Assembly (NCBI GenBank): GCA_902796855.1
Contig: CADBQN010000083.1
Coordinates: 1 to 43,417, forward strand
Source: an uncultured Bacillota bacterium
GTDB taxonomy: Bacteria > Bacillota > Dehalobacteriia > UBA7702
Reading direction: 5' to 3'
Length of the DNA stretch: 43,417 bases
The translations under genes were made by a program, and so were the position numbers. Below are positions 33,168 through 41,422 of this stretch, piece by piece. Numbering within the stretch: position 1 is the first letter of the stretch; each line of letters begins with the position of its first letter. Below the pieces are notes generated by a model that made no database searches, was not told the DNA's origin, and saw only the letters and a program-made list of their open reading frames with translations.

Positions 33168-34028
33168 TTACAGATCGGCGTACAGAGAATCTTCTTTACT
33201 GCCCTCCAGCATACTGCCGAGAGCAATACCCAAAGGCGTGACGAGCATCGGGTTATCCGGTTTGACCACGGTGATGCCCAGCTGCTTTTCCATAACGCCC
33301 TCGACGCCTTCAAAACAGCAGGTACCGCCCACCAGGTAAATCGTATCCACCTTATGTCCCTCAATGGACTTTTTAACGATGGAACCCATCTTTTCAAAGA
33401 CCGGCCGGACAATGGGTAAAAGCCCGCTGTGCTCCGAGGGGTCCTTTTTCAGCTTTTCCGCCTCAAGGAAAGGAATGCCTTTCGCCCCGGCAATGACGAG
33501 ACTGATATGCGTACCGCCGGAGGGTTCGTCGTCCACGCTGATGACTTTGCCGTCTTTCAGCACGGCGATCCCGGTGGTGCCGCCGCCGATATCGACCACG
33601 GCGCCGTCTTCGATGTGAAGAACATTGTTGGCCGCCGTCGGTTCATCCATGGTGTATTCCACTCTGAAGCCGCAGGCTTCGGCGACGTAGCGGATGGCGC
33701 GGCAGTCGCTGACATCGGTTCCCGGCGGATATGCGACACCCGCCAGTTCCAGTTCGGTGCCGATGTTTTTCTCGATCTTCGCTTTGAGCTTTTTCACGAT
33801 CTGCATCGCGCCGTTGTAGTCGACGACCAGACCGTCCTTGACCACTTCGGCAAACTGCATGGCCCCGGCGACCGGGGTACCGTCCTCGTCGACGACCGCC
33901 AGGACAATGTAGGCTGTCCCGAGGTCAACGCCGGTGTACAGTTTTTTTCCTTTTACCGCTTTGAGAGGCTTTCTGAACGTTTTTTCATATGCCTTAATCA
34001 GGTCATTCGCTTGCTTTAATTCCTTCAC
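33168..34028 (-). CDS. eutJ: EutJ, Hsp70-like chaperone
   Basis: A 286-residue ASKHA-fold ATPase. Phosphate-1 loop GVDLGTAYIVLAVVD (about 33-47), then VEYTMDEPTAAN, the phosphate-2 loop DIGGGTTGIAVLKDG, and YLVGGTCCF give the actin/Hsp70 signature without the peptide-binding domain of DnaK. The start is GTG34028 behind GGGGGAAC. Its exact role in Eut microcompartments is not established; folding or assembly of cargo is the usual suggestion. Confidence 0.93.
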   Translation of the reverse strand: MKELKQANDLIKAYEKTFRKPLKAVKGKKLYTGVDLGTAYIVLAVVDEDGTPVAGAMQFAEVVKDGLVVDYNGAMQIVKKLKAKIEKNIGTELELAGVAYPPGTDVSDCRAIRYVAEACGFRVEYTMDEPTAANNVLHIEDGAVVDIGGGTTGIAVLKDGKVISVDDEPSGGTHISLVIAGAKGIPFLEAEKLKKDPSEHSGLLPIVRPVFEKMGSIVKKSIEGHKVDTIYLVGGTCCFEGVEGVMEKQLGITVVKPDNPMLVTPLGIALGSMLEGSKEDSLYADL

Positions 34029-34040
34029 GATGTTCCCCCG

Positions 34041-35129
34041 TCAGGCGCCGTACTGGTACACGCCGCCGAGCAGCTGCAGCATAAAGACGTAAATCAAGCT
34101 GCTGAAGCGGTTCACTGCCTTGAGGATATCATCCCGTTCGGTGGAGCCGTCCTCACGGTAGAAAGCGTGGGCCGCGGCCAGTTCCAGTTCTCTGGACTGG
34201 GCTCTGAGGCGGTTCAGCTGAGCCATGATCTTGCCGTGATGCGGCTGAGGCGTAAAGTGATTGGCGCTGTAGAACTTATTGGGGTAATGCGAACGCTCGC
34301 GGATCTCATCGGAATCCCAGCCGCAGATGTTCATCGGGGCCATCGGTTCCTGCATGACTTCGGCACGCATAATGGTGCGGGAATATTCAAGCAGTTCGTT
34401 GAGATCGCTGGAGAGAGAATTAAATCCCGCCGTTTCCGTGTCGATCACCAATTCCAGGAGCATCGCTTCAAAGCTGTCCAGCTGACCGCGGAAGGCGATG
34501 ATCGGATGGGTTTTGGGAACGAGTTCCGACCCTCTGAGATGGGTCATATGTTCCGGCTTGGAATGATCCGTGTGGGATGTATCCATATTCTGGGCCGTGG
34601 TGTCCCGTTTCTGCCGCGAGGCTTCCATCGGCGTTTGTCCGCCGAAGGACTGCTGAGCGGGCTGCACCGGTTTTACCGGCTGGACCGGTTGTACAGGTTG
34701 AACCGGCTGAACCGGCTGAACCGGTTGTACAGGCTGTATCGGCTGTACGGGCTGCACCGGCTGAATCGGCTGTACCGGCTGAATGGGCTGCACCGGCTGT
34801 ACCGGCGGAGCCGTGGGGACAGTGGCCTGAATGCCCTGATGAACAACGGTGGGATAGCCGCCCTGAGCCTGAGGGCTCCTGGGATCGGCCAGCGGCTGCG
34901 GGGAAGGCGCGATTCTCGGCAGAGCCGGTGTCGGCGCCGCCGCGTTATAGCGGCGGTTCTCCGCGGCCAGGACGCTTTCGGCAACGCCGTCTCTCAGCAC
35001 TTTGATTTTCCGCTCGCTGAGAAACTGGGAGGCCGCCGGCGTCAGCTTCATTCCTGAAGGCAAGTCAAAGGAGGTAAAAGGAGATTTTTTATAAATGTCG
35101 CGCAATTCGGATTCTGTAATTACTTTCAT
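34041..35129 (-). CDS. eutT: Cobalamin adenosyltransferase EutT with Pro-Val-Gln repeat linker
   Basis: A 362-residue ATP:cob(I)alamin adenosyltransferase that makes the coenzyme B12 needed by the lyases. Residues 1-50 form the small N-terminal domain shared with EutQ ([27 protein letters not shown]). Residues 109-159 are about 17 tandem Pro-(Val/Ile)-Gln units, an unusual insert that makes the protein about 100 residues longer than typical EutT. The catalytic part (about 192-362) has [29 protein letters not shown] and the C-terminal helices. The HX11CCX2C metal motif of enteric EutT is absent from the region before the catalytic domain, as I recall for some other Firmicutes EutT. AAGGAGG precedes the ATG. 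Confidence 0.9.
   Translation of the reverse strand: MKVITESELRDIYKKSPFTSFDLPSGMKLTPAASQFLSERKIKVLRDGVAESVLAAENRRYNAAAPTPALPRIAPSPQPLADPRSPQAQGGYPTVVHQGIQATVPTAPPVQPVQPIQPVQPIQPVQPVQPIQPVQPVQPVQPVQPVQPVQPVKPVQPAQQSFGGQTPMEASRQKRDTTAQNMDTSHTDHSKPEHMTHLRGSELVPKTHPIIAFRGQLDSFEAMLLELVIDTETAGFNSLSSDLNELLEYSRTIMRAEVMQEPMAPMNICGWDSDEIRERSHYPNKFYSANHFTPQPHHGKIMAQLNRLRAQSRELELAAAHAFYREDGSTERDDILKAVNRFSSLIYVFMLQLLGGVYQYGA
34653..34805 (-). repeat. Tandem 9-bp coding repeat (Pro-Val/Ile-Gln units) inside eutT
   Basis: About 17 copies of a 9-base unit encoding P-V-Q or P-I-Q in tandem. Codons vary slightly between units (for example CCGGTACAG against CCGATACAG-like forms), and one unit has Lys in place of Gln. 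Such short in-frame repeats can change copy number by slippage without breaking the frame. Confidence 0.9.
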
Positions 35130-35168
35130 TTACCGAACACCTCCTTACAACTCTAAAGAATGATTCGA

Positions 35169-35840
35169 TCAGACTTCAAAGTCATGAGGCGATCTGGCGA
35201 TGGCGACAACGGCGTCACGGAAGGCTTCCGTCGCCGCTTTACAGGCACTCTGGGAACCTGTCAGCAGGGCGCCGGCGTAGTTGGTTTCCGTCGGGGGACC
35301 ATACCACAGCGGCATGGTGACGTCGGCGGCTTTGATCGCGGCATCAACGCCGTAGACGGCTTCGATGGGCGGGGCGATCAGATAAGCCAGAGGCTGTCCT
35401 TCGGGGATGCCTGCGCATTCCGAAAGGTAGCTGCCGGTTCTGGAGATCGTGTGAGCGAAATAGACGACGGAATCATCGTCATTGGCGGAATAGAACCAGG
35501 CTTCCTCGGCCAGATACTGGATGCAGGCGTTCAATCCGGCTTTTGTTTCGGCGGGATTGGGGCCGGCAAGGATGCCGATAAATTCCCCGGCCAGAGGGCC
35601 CGCGGCTCTCATCGCGTTGGGAGCGCCGGCGTAGAGGGATTTCGCGTAGACAACGCGAACTTCGGCTTTTTTCGTTGCTTCATCGATCGCCGTATAGGCG
35701 CAATCATCGATGTCGCAGGTGAACATTGCGATACTTTGTTGATCGTCGGTCATTTTGAGATCACGTCTCAGATCCGGCGCAACATTGGGGATAAATTTGG
35801 TTGCTAAAACATGTGGTTTTACAGGATCTAACAATGCCAT
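35169..35840 (-). CDS. eutL: BMC-T shell protein EutL
   Basis: A 223-residue tandem BMC protein forming a trimeric pseudohexamer with a gated central pore. Matching features include MALLDPVKPHVLATKFIPNV at the start, SIAMFTCDIDDCAYTAIDEAT, YAGAPNAMRAAGPLAGEFIGILAG and the C-terminal NYAGALLTGSQSACKAA. The length fits EutL (about 219). AAGGAGG precedes the ATG. It may let large cofactors or substrates through the shell. Confidence 0.95.
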   Translation of the reverse strand: MALLDPVKPHVLATKFIPNVAPDLRRDLKMTDDQQSIAMFTCDIDDCAYTAIDEATKKAEVRVVYAKSLYAGAPNAMRAAGPLAGEFIGILAGPNPAETKAGLNACIQYLAEEAWFYSANDDDSVVYFAHTISRTGSYLSECAGIPEGQPLAYLIAPPIEAVYGVDAAIKAADVTMPLWYGPPTETNYAGALLTGSQSACKAATEAFRDAVVAIARSPHDFEV

Positions 35841-35853
35841 ATTTTATACCTCC

Positions 35854-37341
35854 TTATTTATTACCTTTTTCAAAAACTAATGTCTTCACCACGACGGGGA
35901 CGACTCTGCCGCCCATGATCGGGCTGCCGATGTCGATGTAATCCCCTTCGTCGACATCAATCTGGTCGACACAGACCAGTTCTATATGATGATCGGATAC
36001 GATATCCAAACATTGACCTAACGCTTTGCCGCAGTCGGCGCCGACGATGACGATGAGCACGCCGCGGTACCTGAGGTAGTTCCGCATCCCCTTATAGAGC
36101 CCTTCCGCCAGATCGCGGATGCAGTTGTACGTCACTTCCGCGGGGCCTTCCAGGGCGATCCCCAGAATCTTGTCGGGGTCTTCGGAGTGGATGCGGTCCA
36201 CGGTATCGCTGACCATTTCGGCGATGACGTCGATATCCCGGGGCATTTCGTCCTTGGGGAACGGCGAGAGCACCTGAACGTTCTTCAGAGGTAGCGTCTG
36301 TTCATTGACGTGAATGGTGCTGCCGCTGATGTTCATGGAGTGGATCCCCGCGCCGATGACGGTGGCACGGATCGTTTCCAGAGGTTTGGCCAGGGTCACC
36401 CCGGCTTCGGCGAACTTTTTGCGGATCGCCCAGCCAAGAACGGGGCCGATATCGCCGTATTGGGTCATCGTGCTGAGCGCCACCGGTTCGTAATCGCTGT
36501 AGACGTAGTCGGCGACGCCGCCGGAAATGACGACCTGATAGACTTCGTAATCATCTTTCAGCGCCGGAGTCATCAGCAGTTCATCCAGGAGCTCACCGGG
36601 ATGGCGATTGACAATGGATTCTACACAGAGCTCCGCCATGCGTTCGGCGATGCGGATCAGCTGTTTCTGCGTGGCCTTGTCGCCGATCATCAGCTCAATG
36701 CCGAGATCGTTCAAAACGCGCTGGGCCGGTTCGGCAATGTAGGTCACGGTATCTCCGCCCTTTTCCAGTTCCACCAGATGGCCGCCGACGTTGATGCAGG
36801 CGGCGTCGATGACGCGTCCGCCGTTGAAAACGCCGATGTTGGCGGTGCCGCCGCCGATGTCGATGTTGGCGAATGCCTTATGGTGTTCCTCGGAATAAGC
36901 CGAAGCGCCGCTGCCGCGGCCGGCTAAAATCGATTCCAGGTTCACACCGGCAGTGGCGACAACAAAGTCGCCGGCGTATTCGGAGACGGCTTCCAAAATA
37001 TTGGCGGCGTTCTCCTTTTTGGCGGTTTCACCGGTGATGATGACGGCGCCGGTCTCCACGTCCCAGGGATTCATACCGGCCTGCCGGTATTCCTCTTCCA
37101 GGATCTTGGCGATTTCATCGGCGTCGATCAGCAGGTGATCGTCGATGGGGGTGAAATGGATGTTGCTTCTGTAAAGAACTTCCCGTTCGGAGATCTCCAT
37201 GTGGGGGATGACCGAAGCCGGGGCGGAATTTCGTACCGTCAAGCGACTAAGAACCAGTTGGGTCGTGGTTGTTCCGATATCAATGCCTACGCTGATGAGT
37301 TTTTGTTCTGCGGAGCTGATGATGAACACCACCCTTCCCAA
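35854..37341 (-). CDS. eutA: Ethanolamine ammonia-lyase reactivase EutA
   Basis: A 495-residue ATPase that releases damaged B12 from the lyase so that fresh adenosylcobalamin can bind. ASKHA nucleotide-binding motifs are seen: SVGIDIGTTTTQLVLSRL near 17-34, ANIDIGGGTANIGVFNGG, and VVISGGVADY. It follows the BMC eutBC by 12 bases. The start is unclear: the open frame reaches back to TTG37341 without a ribosome binding site, two GTG codons lie directly on GGGAAGG, and there is no ATG before the conserved region. It is the only reactivase gene in the window, so it may serve both lyases. Confidence 0.93.
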   Translation of the reverse strand: MGRVVFIISSAEQKLISVGIDIGTTTTQLVLSRLTVRNSAPASVIPHMEISEREVLYRSNIHFTPIDDHLLIDADEIAKILEEEYRQAGMNPWDVETGAVIITGETAKKENAANILEAVSEYAGDFVVATAGVNLESILAGRGSGASAYSEEHHKAFANIDIGGGTANIGVFNGGRVIDAACINVGGHLVELEKGGDTVTYIAEPAQRVLNDLGIELMIGDKATQKQLIRIAERMAELCVESIVNRHPGELLDELLMTPALKDDYEVYQVVISGGVADYVYSDYEPVALSTMTQYGDIGPVLGWAIRKKFAEAGVTLAKPLETIRATVIGAGIHSMNISGSTIHVNEQTLPLKNVQVLSPFPKDEMPRDIDVIAEMVSDTVDRIHSEDPDKILGIALEGPAEVTYNCIRDLAEGLYKGMRNYLRYRGVLIVIVGADCGKALGQCLDIVSDHHIELVCVDQIDVDEGDYIDIGSPIMGGRVVPVVVKTLVFEKGNK

Positions 37342-37353
37342 ATTTCGTTCGGA

Positions 37354-38277
37354 TTATTTCGTCGCTTCGTTCAGTTTCACACCGGTGCACTGATATTTGA
37401 GGATATCCTGGATCAAATCAACGAGCTGGGCGCCGGCTTCCACCGGAGGCGTACCGCCGGCGTAGATGTTGGAGATCAACGTTCTGTCGGCTTCGACGGT
37501 ATCTTTGGTGGGACGGTAAATCAGGTAAGCGCTCATGCTGCTGGCCGTACCAAGGCCGGGTCTTTCACCGATGAGGTTGAGCACGACGTCGCAGCCGAGT
37601 TCCATGCCGACCTGGTCCATGACGCGGACGCGGCCGTTTTTAACGAACACCGGGGTGCCGACGGTGACACCGGCGGCTTCCAAACCCTGTACCAGCGGAG
37701 GCAGGATTTCGGGAATGTTCGCTTCGATGGCGCGGGAGCTGAGACCGTCGGAGATGATGATCTGCACCTGCACCTTCGTGATGGTGGAATGGAAGCGCTG
37801 TTCATGAATCTGCGTATCCTGTTTGCAGATTTCATGAAGCTTCTTCACGCCTTCTTCGGAAAGCTGGGTGCCCCAGTTCGGTTCGCGGAGGAAGTCATCT
37901 TTCGTCGTCGCTCTGGTGGTGATGGTTTCCAGGTTGTTCTTTTTGAGGAAATCATCGGAGACATCGAGGAAAACGGCGTCCATCGCGGCGGCGTGGTCAG
38001 CCTGGAAGCGGAGCCATGTATCGGTGCGCTGTCTCGTACCGCAGCGGCCGAGGCCGATTCTGGCGGTGGTGACCTGTTTCATCGCTTCGACGGCGGCGTA
38101 ATTCTTCGCGTTGGTCAGCGTGGGATGATCGACATCGGGAAGATTGATTACGCCGTCTTCAATGACGGAACCGGCGGTGGTGTTGCCGTAAGCCGCGGGC
38201 GCGGCGCCGCTTTTGCGCAGTTCGGCCAGAACCGATTCTACAATCATTCTTTCCATGTCGTTTTGATAATTAGCCAT
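37354..38277 (-). CDS. eutC: Ethanolamine ammonia-lyase-like small subunit (BMC copy)
   Basis: A 307-residue partner of the divergent EutB encoded just before it. Core motifs are present: ARIGLGRCGTRQRTDTWLRFQADHAAAMDAV, IIISDGLSSRAIEANIPE, LIGERPGLGTASSMSAYLIY and PPVEAGAQLVDL. It is 25 residues longer than the other EutC, mainly in the N-terminal linker and around the IHEQRFHSTI insert (about 145-160). The N-terminal helix (about 5-22, QNDMERMIVESVLAELRK) is a good encapsulation peptide. GAAGGAGAAC precedes the ATG. Confidence 0.93.
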   Translation of the reverse strand: MANYQNDMERMIVESVLAELRKSGAAPAAYGNTTAGSVIEDGVINLPDVDHPTLTNAKNYAAVEAMKQVTTARIGLGRCGTRQRTDTWLRFQADHAAAMDAVFLDVSDDFLKKNNLETITTRATTKDDFLREPNWGTQLSEEGVKKLHEICKQDTQIHEQRFHSTITKVQVQIIISDGLSSRAIEANIPEILPPLVQGLEAAGVTVGTPVFVKNGRVRVMDQVGMELGCDVVLNLIGERPGLGTASSMSAYLIYRPTKDTVEADRTLISNIYAGGTPPVEAGAQLVDLIQDILKYQCTGVKLNEATK

Positions 38278-38295
38278 TATTCGTTCTCCTTCCTC

Positions 38296-39654
38296 TTATT
38301 TTTCAAAGATGGAAGGATCGCCGGCGATTTCGGTCAAGCGACCGTCTTCCATAAGACCCATGTCTTCCATCCATTTTTCAAATTCAGGGGTCGGACGCAG
38401 ACCGAGGATCTCGCGGATCGAGGCGTCGTCATGATACGTCGTATCCTGATAGTTCAGCATGATATCGTCACCGCCGGGAACGCCCATGAAGTAGAAGGAG
38501 CCGGCCATGGCGCAGAGCATGGTACCGTTTTCCTGGTCATTCTGGTCGCATCTCATGTGGTTGGTGTAGCAGGGAGCGATCCCCATGGGCAGACCGTGGA
38601 CCTTGCCCATGAACAGGTCTTCGATGTCGGCGCGGACCACTTCGCGGCCGTCATAAATCGTTTCGGGGCCGATGAAGCCGGAAACGTTGTTGACCATGAA
38701 GGGCTGGAAGTGACGGCCAAAGCCGTAGGTTCTGGCTTCCAGGGTCATTTCGTCAATGCCTTCGTCGCCTTCGAGGGAGACTTCGGAACCCTGACCGGTT
38801 TCAAAATACATGAAGTTGGGGCCAAGGGAGTTGCCGCCCTGACGGCAGGCTTCTCTGGCGTTTTCGAGCAGGTCTTTGGTGATGCCGAAGGCGTCGTTGG
38901 TGGCCTGGGTGCCGGCGATGCTCTGGAAGAAAACGTCGATGGGAGCGCCGAGTTCCTGAGCTTTCATCTGCGTGGTCACGTGGGCGAGGACGCAGGCCTG
39001 GGTCGGGATCTTCCATTCTTCCATGAATTCATGGACGGTTTTCAGCAGATAGGCGGTGTTTTCCGGGTTGTCCTCAACGGGGTTGATACCGATGACGGCG
39101 TCACCGGAACCATAGGTAAACCCTTCCTTCATCGAGGCCATAATCCCATTGACATCGTCGGTGGTGTGGTTGGGCTGGTTCCGGTAGGAAATTCTGCCGG
39201 GGAGACCGATGGTGGTGTTGCAGCGGGCCGGCTGGCGAATTTTAGCGGAAGCGGCAACGAGGTCGAGGTTGGACATGAGCTTCGCGACGCCGGCAATGGC
39301 TTCGGAGGTCATGCCGCGGCCGAGACGGAGCACTTCATCGCCGGTATGGGCGAGAATGTATTCGCGGAGTTCCCCGAGAGTGTAGCCTTTAAATTCGTTG
39401 TAGACATACTGGTTGAGATCATCGTAGATCACGCGGGTCACTTCGTCCTTCTCGTAAGGAATGACCGGGTTTTCATAGATGTCTTCCAGGGTCATGCGGC
39501 TCAGAACGAGACGCGCGGCGACTCTTTCGCTTTGAGATTCCGCCGCAATGCCCTGCCAGGTGTCACCGGCTTTCACTTCATTCGCCTTGGCCAATACCTC
39601 GGCGACGGAGTGAAACTCGAATGTCCTGTTGTACATTTTTGCTTTCAGCTTCAT
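38296..39654 (-). CDS. eutB: Ethanolamine ammonia-lyase-like large subunit with altered active site (BMC copy)
   Basis: A 452-residue B12-dependent lyase of the EutB family, the signature enzyme of this operon. Equivalents of Arg160, Gln162, Asn193, Glu287 and Val326 of characterised EutB are kept at 158, 160, 191, 285 and 324 (two less throughout). However, the Asp362 position is Ala360 (MGIAPCYTNH instead of MG-x-D-x-CYTNH), the residue between the Arg and Gln ligands is Asn instead of Leu (YRNQPN), and the second Val of NTVVG is Ser (NNVSG). Asp362 binds the amino group of ethanolamine, so the substrate may differ. Framework motifs are intact, so this is not a decaying gene. AAGGAG precedes the ATG. 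Confidence 0.92.
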   Translation of the reverse strand: MKLKAKMYNRTFEFHSVAEVLAKANEVKAGDTWQGIAAESQSERVAARLVLSRMTLEDIYENPVIPYEKDEVTRVIYDDLNQYVYNEFKGYTLGELREYILAHTGDEVLRLGRGMTSEAIAGVAKLMSNLDLVAASAKIRQPARCNTTIGLPGRISYRNQPNHTTDDVNGIMASMKEGFTYGSGDAVIGINPVEDNPENTAYLLKTVHEFMEEWKIPTQACVLAHVTTQMKAQELGAPIDVFFQSIAGTQATNDAFGITKDLLENAREACRQGGNSLGPNFMYFETGQGSEVSLEGDEGIDEMTLEARTYGFGRHFQPFMVNNVSGFIGPETIYDGREVVRADIEDLFMGKVHGLPMGIAPCYTNHMRCDQNDQENGTMLCAMAGSFYFMGVPGGDDIMLNYQDTTYHDDASIREILGLRPTPEFEKWMEDMGLMEDGRLTEIAGDPSIFEK

Positions 39655-39729
39655 TCTTTACTCTCCTTAATTTTTTTAAAATTATATTGAATCTTATAAA
39701 TATAATTTCCCTTGTTCACCGTCACCGCG

Positions 39730-40257
39730 TCAGTCGCGGTAGCGGATGCCCTTTTTCAGGGCGTTTTCAATGTATTCTTTCAGTTCGCCGATCCCCTCGC
39801 CGGTCTTGGCGGAGACGCAGAAGATGTGATGGGGATCGGATACGCAGACGTTTCGCAGGATGTTCCGGGAACGCTCGATATCGGCGTTCTCCTCGTCAAT
39901 TTTCGTTACCACACCGATGCTGCGGCGGGGAAAGGCGATGGCGAAGCCCGGCGGGAACTGATTATAAGCGGTGGTGGAATCCTGAAGGAAAAGGATGAGA
40001 TCGGCCTCGAGGGCCGTGGCCAGCAGCGCCCCTTTCATAAAGGGCGTCGCCGTGTATTCGCCCGGCGTATCGATGGCCCTGGAACCGTATTCCATGCTTT
40101 GGGTCTTGTCTTTCTCCATGGAAACGGGGCCGTCCTGATACAGCGCTTTCATCAGCGTCGTTTTCCCGGCGTCCACCGCACCGGCGAGCATAATCCTTCT
40201 GATTTCGCCGTCGGCGTCGGTCACGGTGCCGACGGTGCTGAGCTTCTCTCCTGCCAT
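39730..40257 (-). CDS. eutP: EutP, second tandem copy (P-loop NTPase, acetate kinase family member)
   Basis: A 175-residue small GTPase-like protein. Walker A GAVDAGKT (26-33), DTPGEY (G3) and TKID (G4) are present, and SAKTGEG gives the G5 region. It is about three quarters identical by eye to the copy upstream, differing mainly in the N-terminus and around residues 75-100 and 120-130. EutP has been reported as an acetate kinase in Salmonella, so it could make ATP from the acetyl-phosphate made by PduL. The 75-base spacer to eutB is A/T-rich. Confidence 0.9.
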   Translation of the reverse strand: MAGEKLSTVGTVTDADGEIRRIMLAGAVDAGKTTLMKALYQDGPVSMEKDKTQSMEYGSRAIDTPGEYTATPFMKGALLATALEADLILFLQDSTTAYNQFPPGFAIAFPRRSIGVVTKIDEENADIERSRNILRNVCVSDPHHIFCVSAKTGEGIGELKEYIENALKKGIRYRD

Positions 40258-40333
40258 AAGTTATCTTTCCTCAATAATTCAGCCGCGGTTATAAACGGCG
40301 CTTCGTTCACAACGGCCGTTCGCCTTCGCGCCG

Positions 40334-40873
40334 TCAGACGCGATAGCGGATCCCCTCCTCAAGGGCCTTGTCAATATATTCTCGCAATTCCCTGATGCCT
40401 TCGCCGGTCTTGGCGGAAACACAGAAAATGTGATTGGGATCGGATACGCAGACGTTGCGGATGATATCGACGCCCCGTTTGACGTTGGCGTCGGGGTGGT
40501 CGATTTTCGTCACCACGCCGATGCTCCGGCGGGGAAAGGCGATGGCGAAGCCCGGCGGGAACTGGATGTAGCCGGTGGTGGCATCGTGGAGAAAGAGGAT
40601 GAGGTCCGCCTCGAGGGAGGTGGCCAGCAGAGCGCCTTTGCCGATATAGGGCAGGGCCGTGAACTCGCCGGGCGTGTCGATGGCCTCGGAATCATAATCC
40701 ATGCTCTGGGTCTTGTCCTTCTCCATGGAAACGGGTTCGTCGCGAAAAAGGGCTTTCATCAATGTTGTTTTTCCCGCGTCCACCGCGCCGGTCAGCATGA
40801 TCCGCCGGGACACTCCTTTGGAATCCGTCACGGTGCGGACAGCGCGGAGATTCTCTTCCGCTTTCAGGTTCAT
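40334..40873 (-). CDS. eutP: EutP, first tandem copy (P-loop NTPase, acetate kinase family member)
   Basis: A 179-residue EutP/PduV family protein. Walker A GAVDAGKT (29-36), DTPGEFTALPYIGKGALLAT in the switch region, TKID, and SAKTGEG are conserved. Compared with the second copy it has one more residue after the DTPGE motif and a longer N-terminus. The ribosome binding site is weak (GGAAAGAAC). Two EutP genes in a row is unusual; PduV in propanediol BMCs is a relative that binds the shell, so the two copies may have split kinase and localisation roles. Confidence 0.9.
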   Translation of the reverse strand: MNLKAEENLRAVRTVTDSKGVSRRIMLTGAVDAGKTTLMKALFRDEPVSMEKDKTQSMDYDSEAIDTPGEFTALPYIGKGALLATSLEADLILFLHDATTGYIQFPPGFAIAFPRRSIGVVTKIDHPDANVKRGVDIIRNVCVSDPNHIFCVSAKTGEGIRELREYIDKALEEGIRYRV

Positions 40874-40955
40874 ACTCGTTCTTTCCGTTCCTTCCGCTCT
40901 TTGATGCGCCGGACGCTCCGTCCGTCTATACCCGTCCTCCGCGGCGGCGAAGAGA

Positions 40956-41315
40956 TCAGGACTTCGTCAGCGGAGAGGGAGCATATCCCAATATGTTTTC
41001 GAAATACTCGCTGATGGCTTTCATCGAGGAGATGACACTGGCCACATCACCGGTGACCGTCAGGGCGCCGGTAAAGCGGTCGAGAAAACCGATGCGTACC
41101 TCCCCGGCTTTTGTGGCAATATCGCCGGCGATGATCGCCGACTCACCGGGGGTGATCGTCAGGATGCCGACGGCGCCGTCGTGAGGGACGCCGAGTTTAT
41201 CGTAAACATCGTCAACCGGCTGGGCGATCACGTGAAGGAGGGTGATCTGGCGGCCGGGGACAAACTCCTGAATAATTCGCTGCTTTTCCTCGCCGCTGCC
41301 GCCGTCAAAAACCAT
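40956..41315 (-). CDS. eutS: BMC-H shell protein EutS (bent hexamer)
   Basis: A 119-residue circularly permuted BMC protein, first gene of the operon. The family segment RIIQEFVPGRQITLLHVIAQP starts at about residue 13, after a short extra N-terminus (MVFDGGSGEEKQ). GVPHDGAVGILTITPGESAIIAGDIATKAGEV follows. EutS hexamers are bent and form edges of the shell. AAGGTGGGAGC directly before the ATG supports the start. Confidence 0.95.
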   Translation of the reverse strand: MVFDGGSGEEKQRIIQEFVPGRQITLLHVIAQPVDDVYDKLGVPHDGAVGILTITPGESAIIAGDIATKAGEVRIGFLDRFTGALTVTGDVASVISSMKAISEYFENILGYAPSPLTKS

Positions 41316-41360
41316 GCTCCCACCTTCTTTCCGTCGCAGAATTCTTCGTTGTGTCTTTCC

Positions 41361-41404
41361 TTGATCGCGGCCGCGATTAAGTTGATTTTGAATTATTTTC
41401 TCAA
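41361..41404 (-). promoter_or_regulatory. Candidate promoter and palindromic operator of the BMC operon
   Basis: On the minus strand TTGAGA (41404-41399) and CTTAAT (41381-41376) are spaced by 17 bases, a moderate promoter. Overlapping the -10 element, TTGATCGCGGCCGCGATTAA (41361-41380) contains a perfect 14-bp palindrome, ATCGCGGCCGCGAT, with matching outer T/A bases. This suits a dimeric repressor or activator site. A near direct repeat (AAGTTGATTTTG and AAGTCGATTTTG) lies 30 bases apart at 41379 and 41409. No terminator separates this site from the HAD gene upstream, so read-through from that gene is also possible. Confidence 0.45.
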
Positions 41405-41422
41405 ATATAAGTCGATTTTGAT

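Noticed and set aside
34653-34805. CRISPR-like repeat array
   Set aside because: The repeat unit is 9 bp, has no spacers and is in frame inside eutT, encoding Pro-Val-Gln units.
38296-39654. The divergent EutB as a decaying pseudogene
   Set aside because: The frame is intact, most pocket residues and framework motifs are conserved, and all operon neighbours are intact, so altered specificity is more likely than loss.
37135-39690. Very long open frame on the plus strand (about 850 codons) opposite eutB and eutC
   Set aside because: It is antisense to two well-conserved genes, and its translation is Phe/Gly/His/Asp-rich shadow sequence typical of GC-rich reverse frames.
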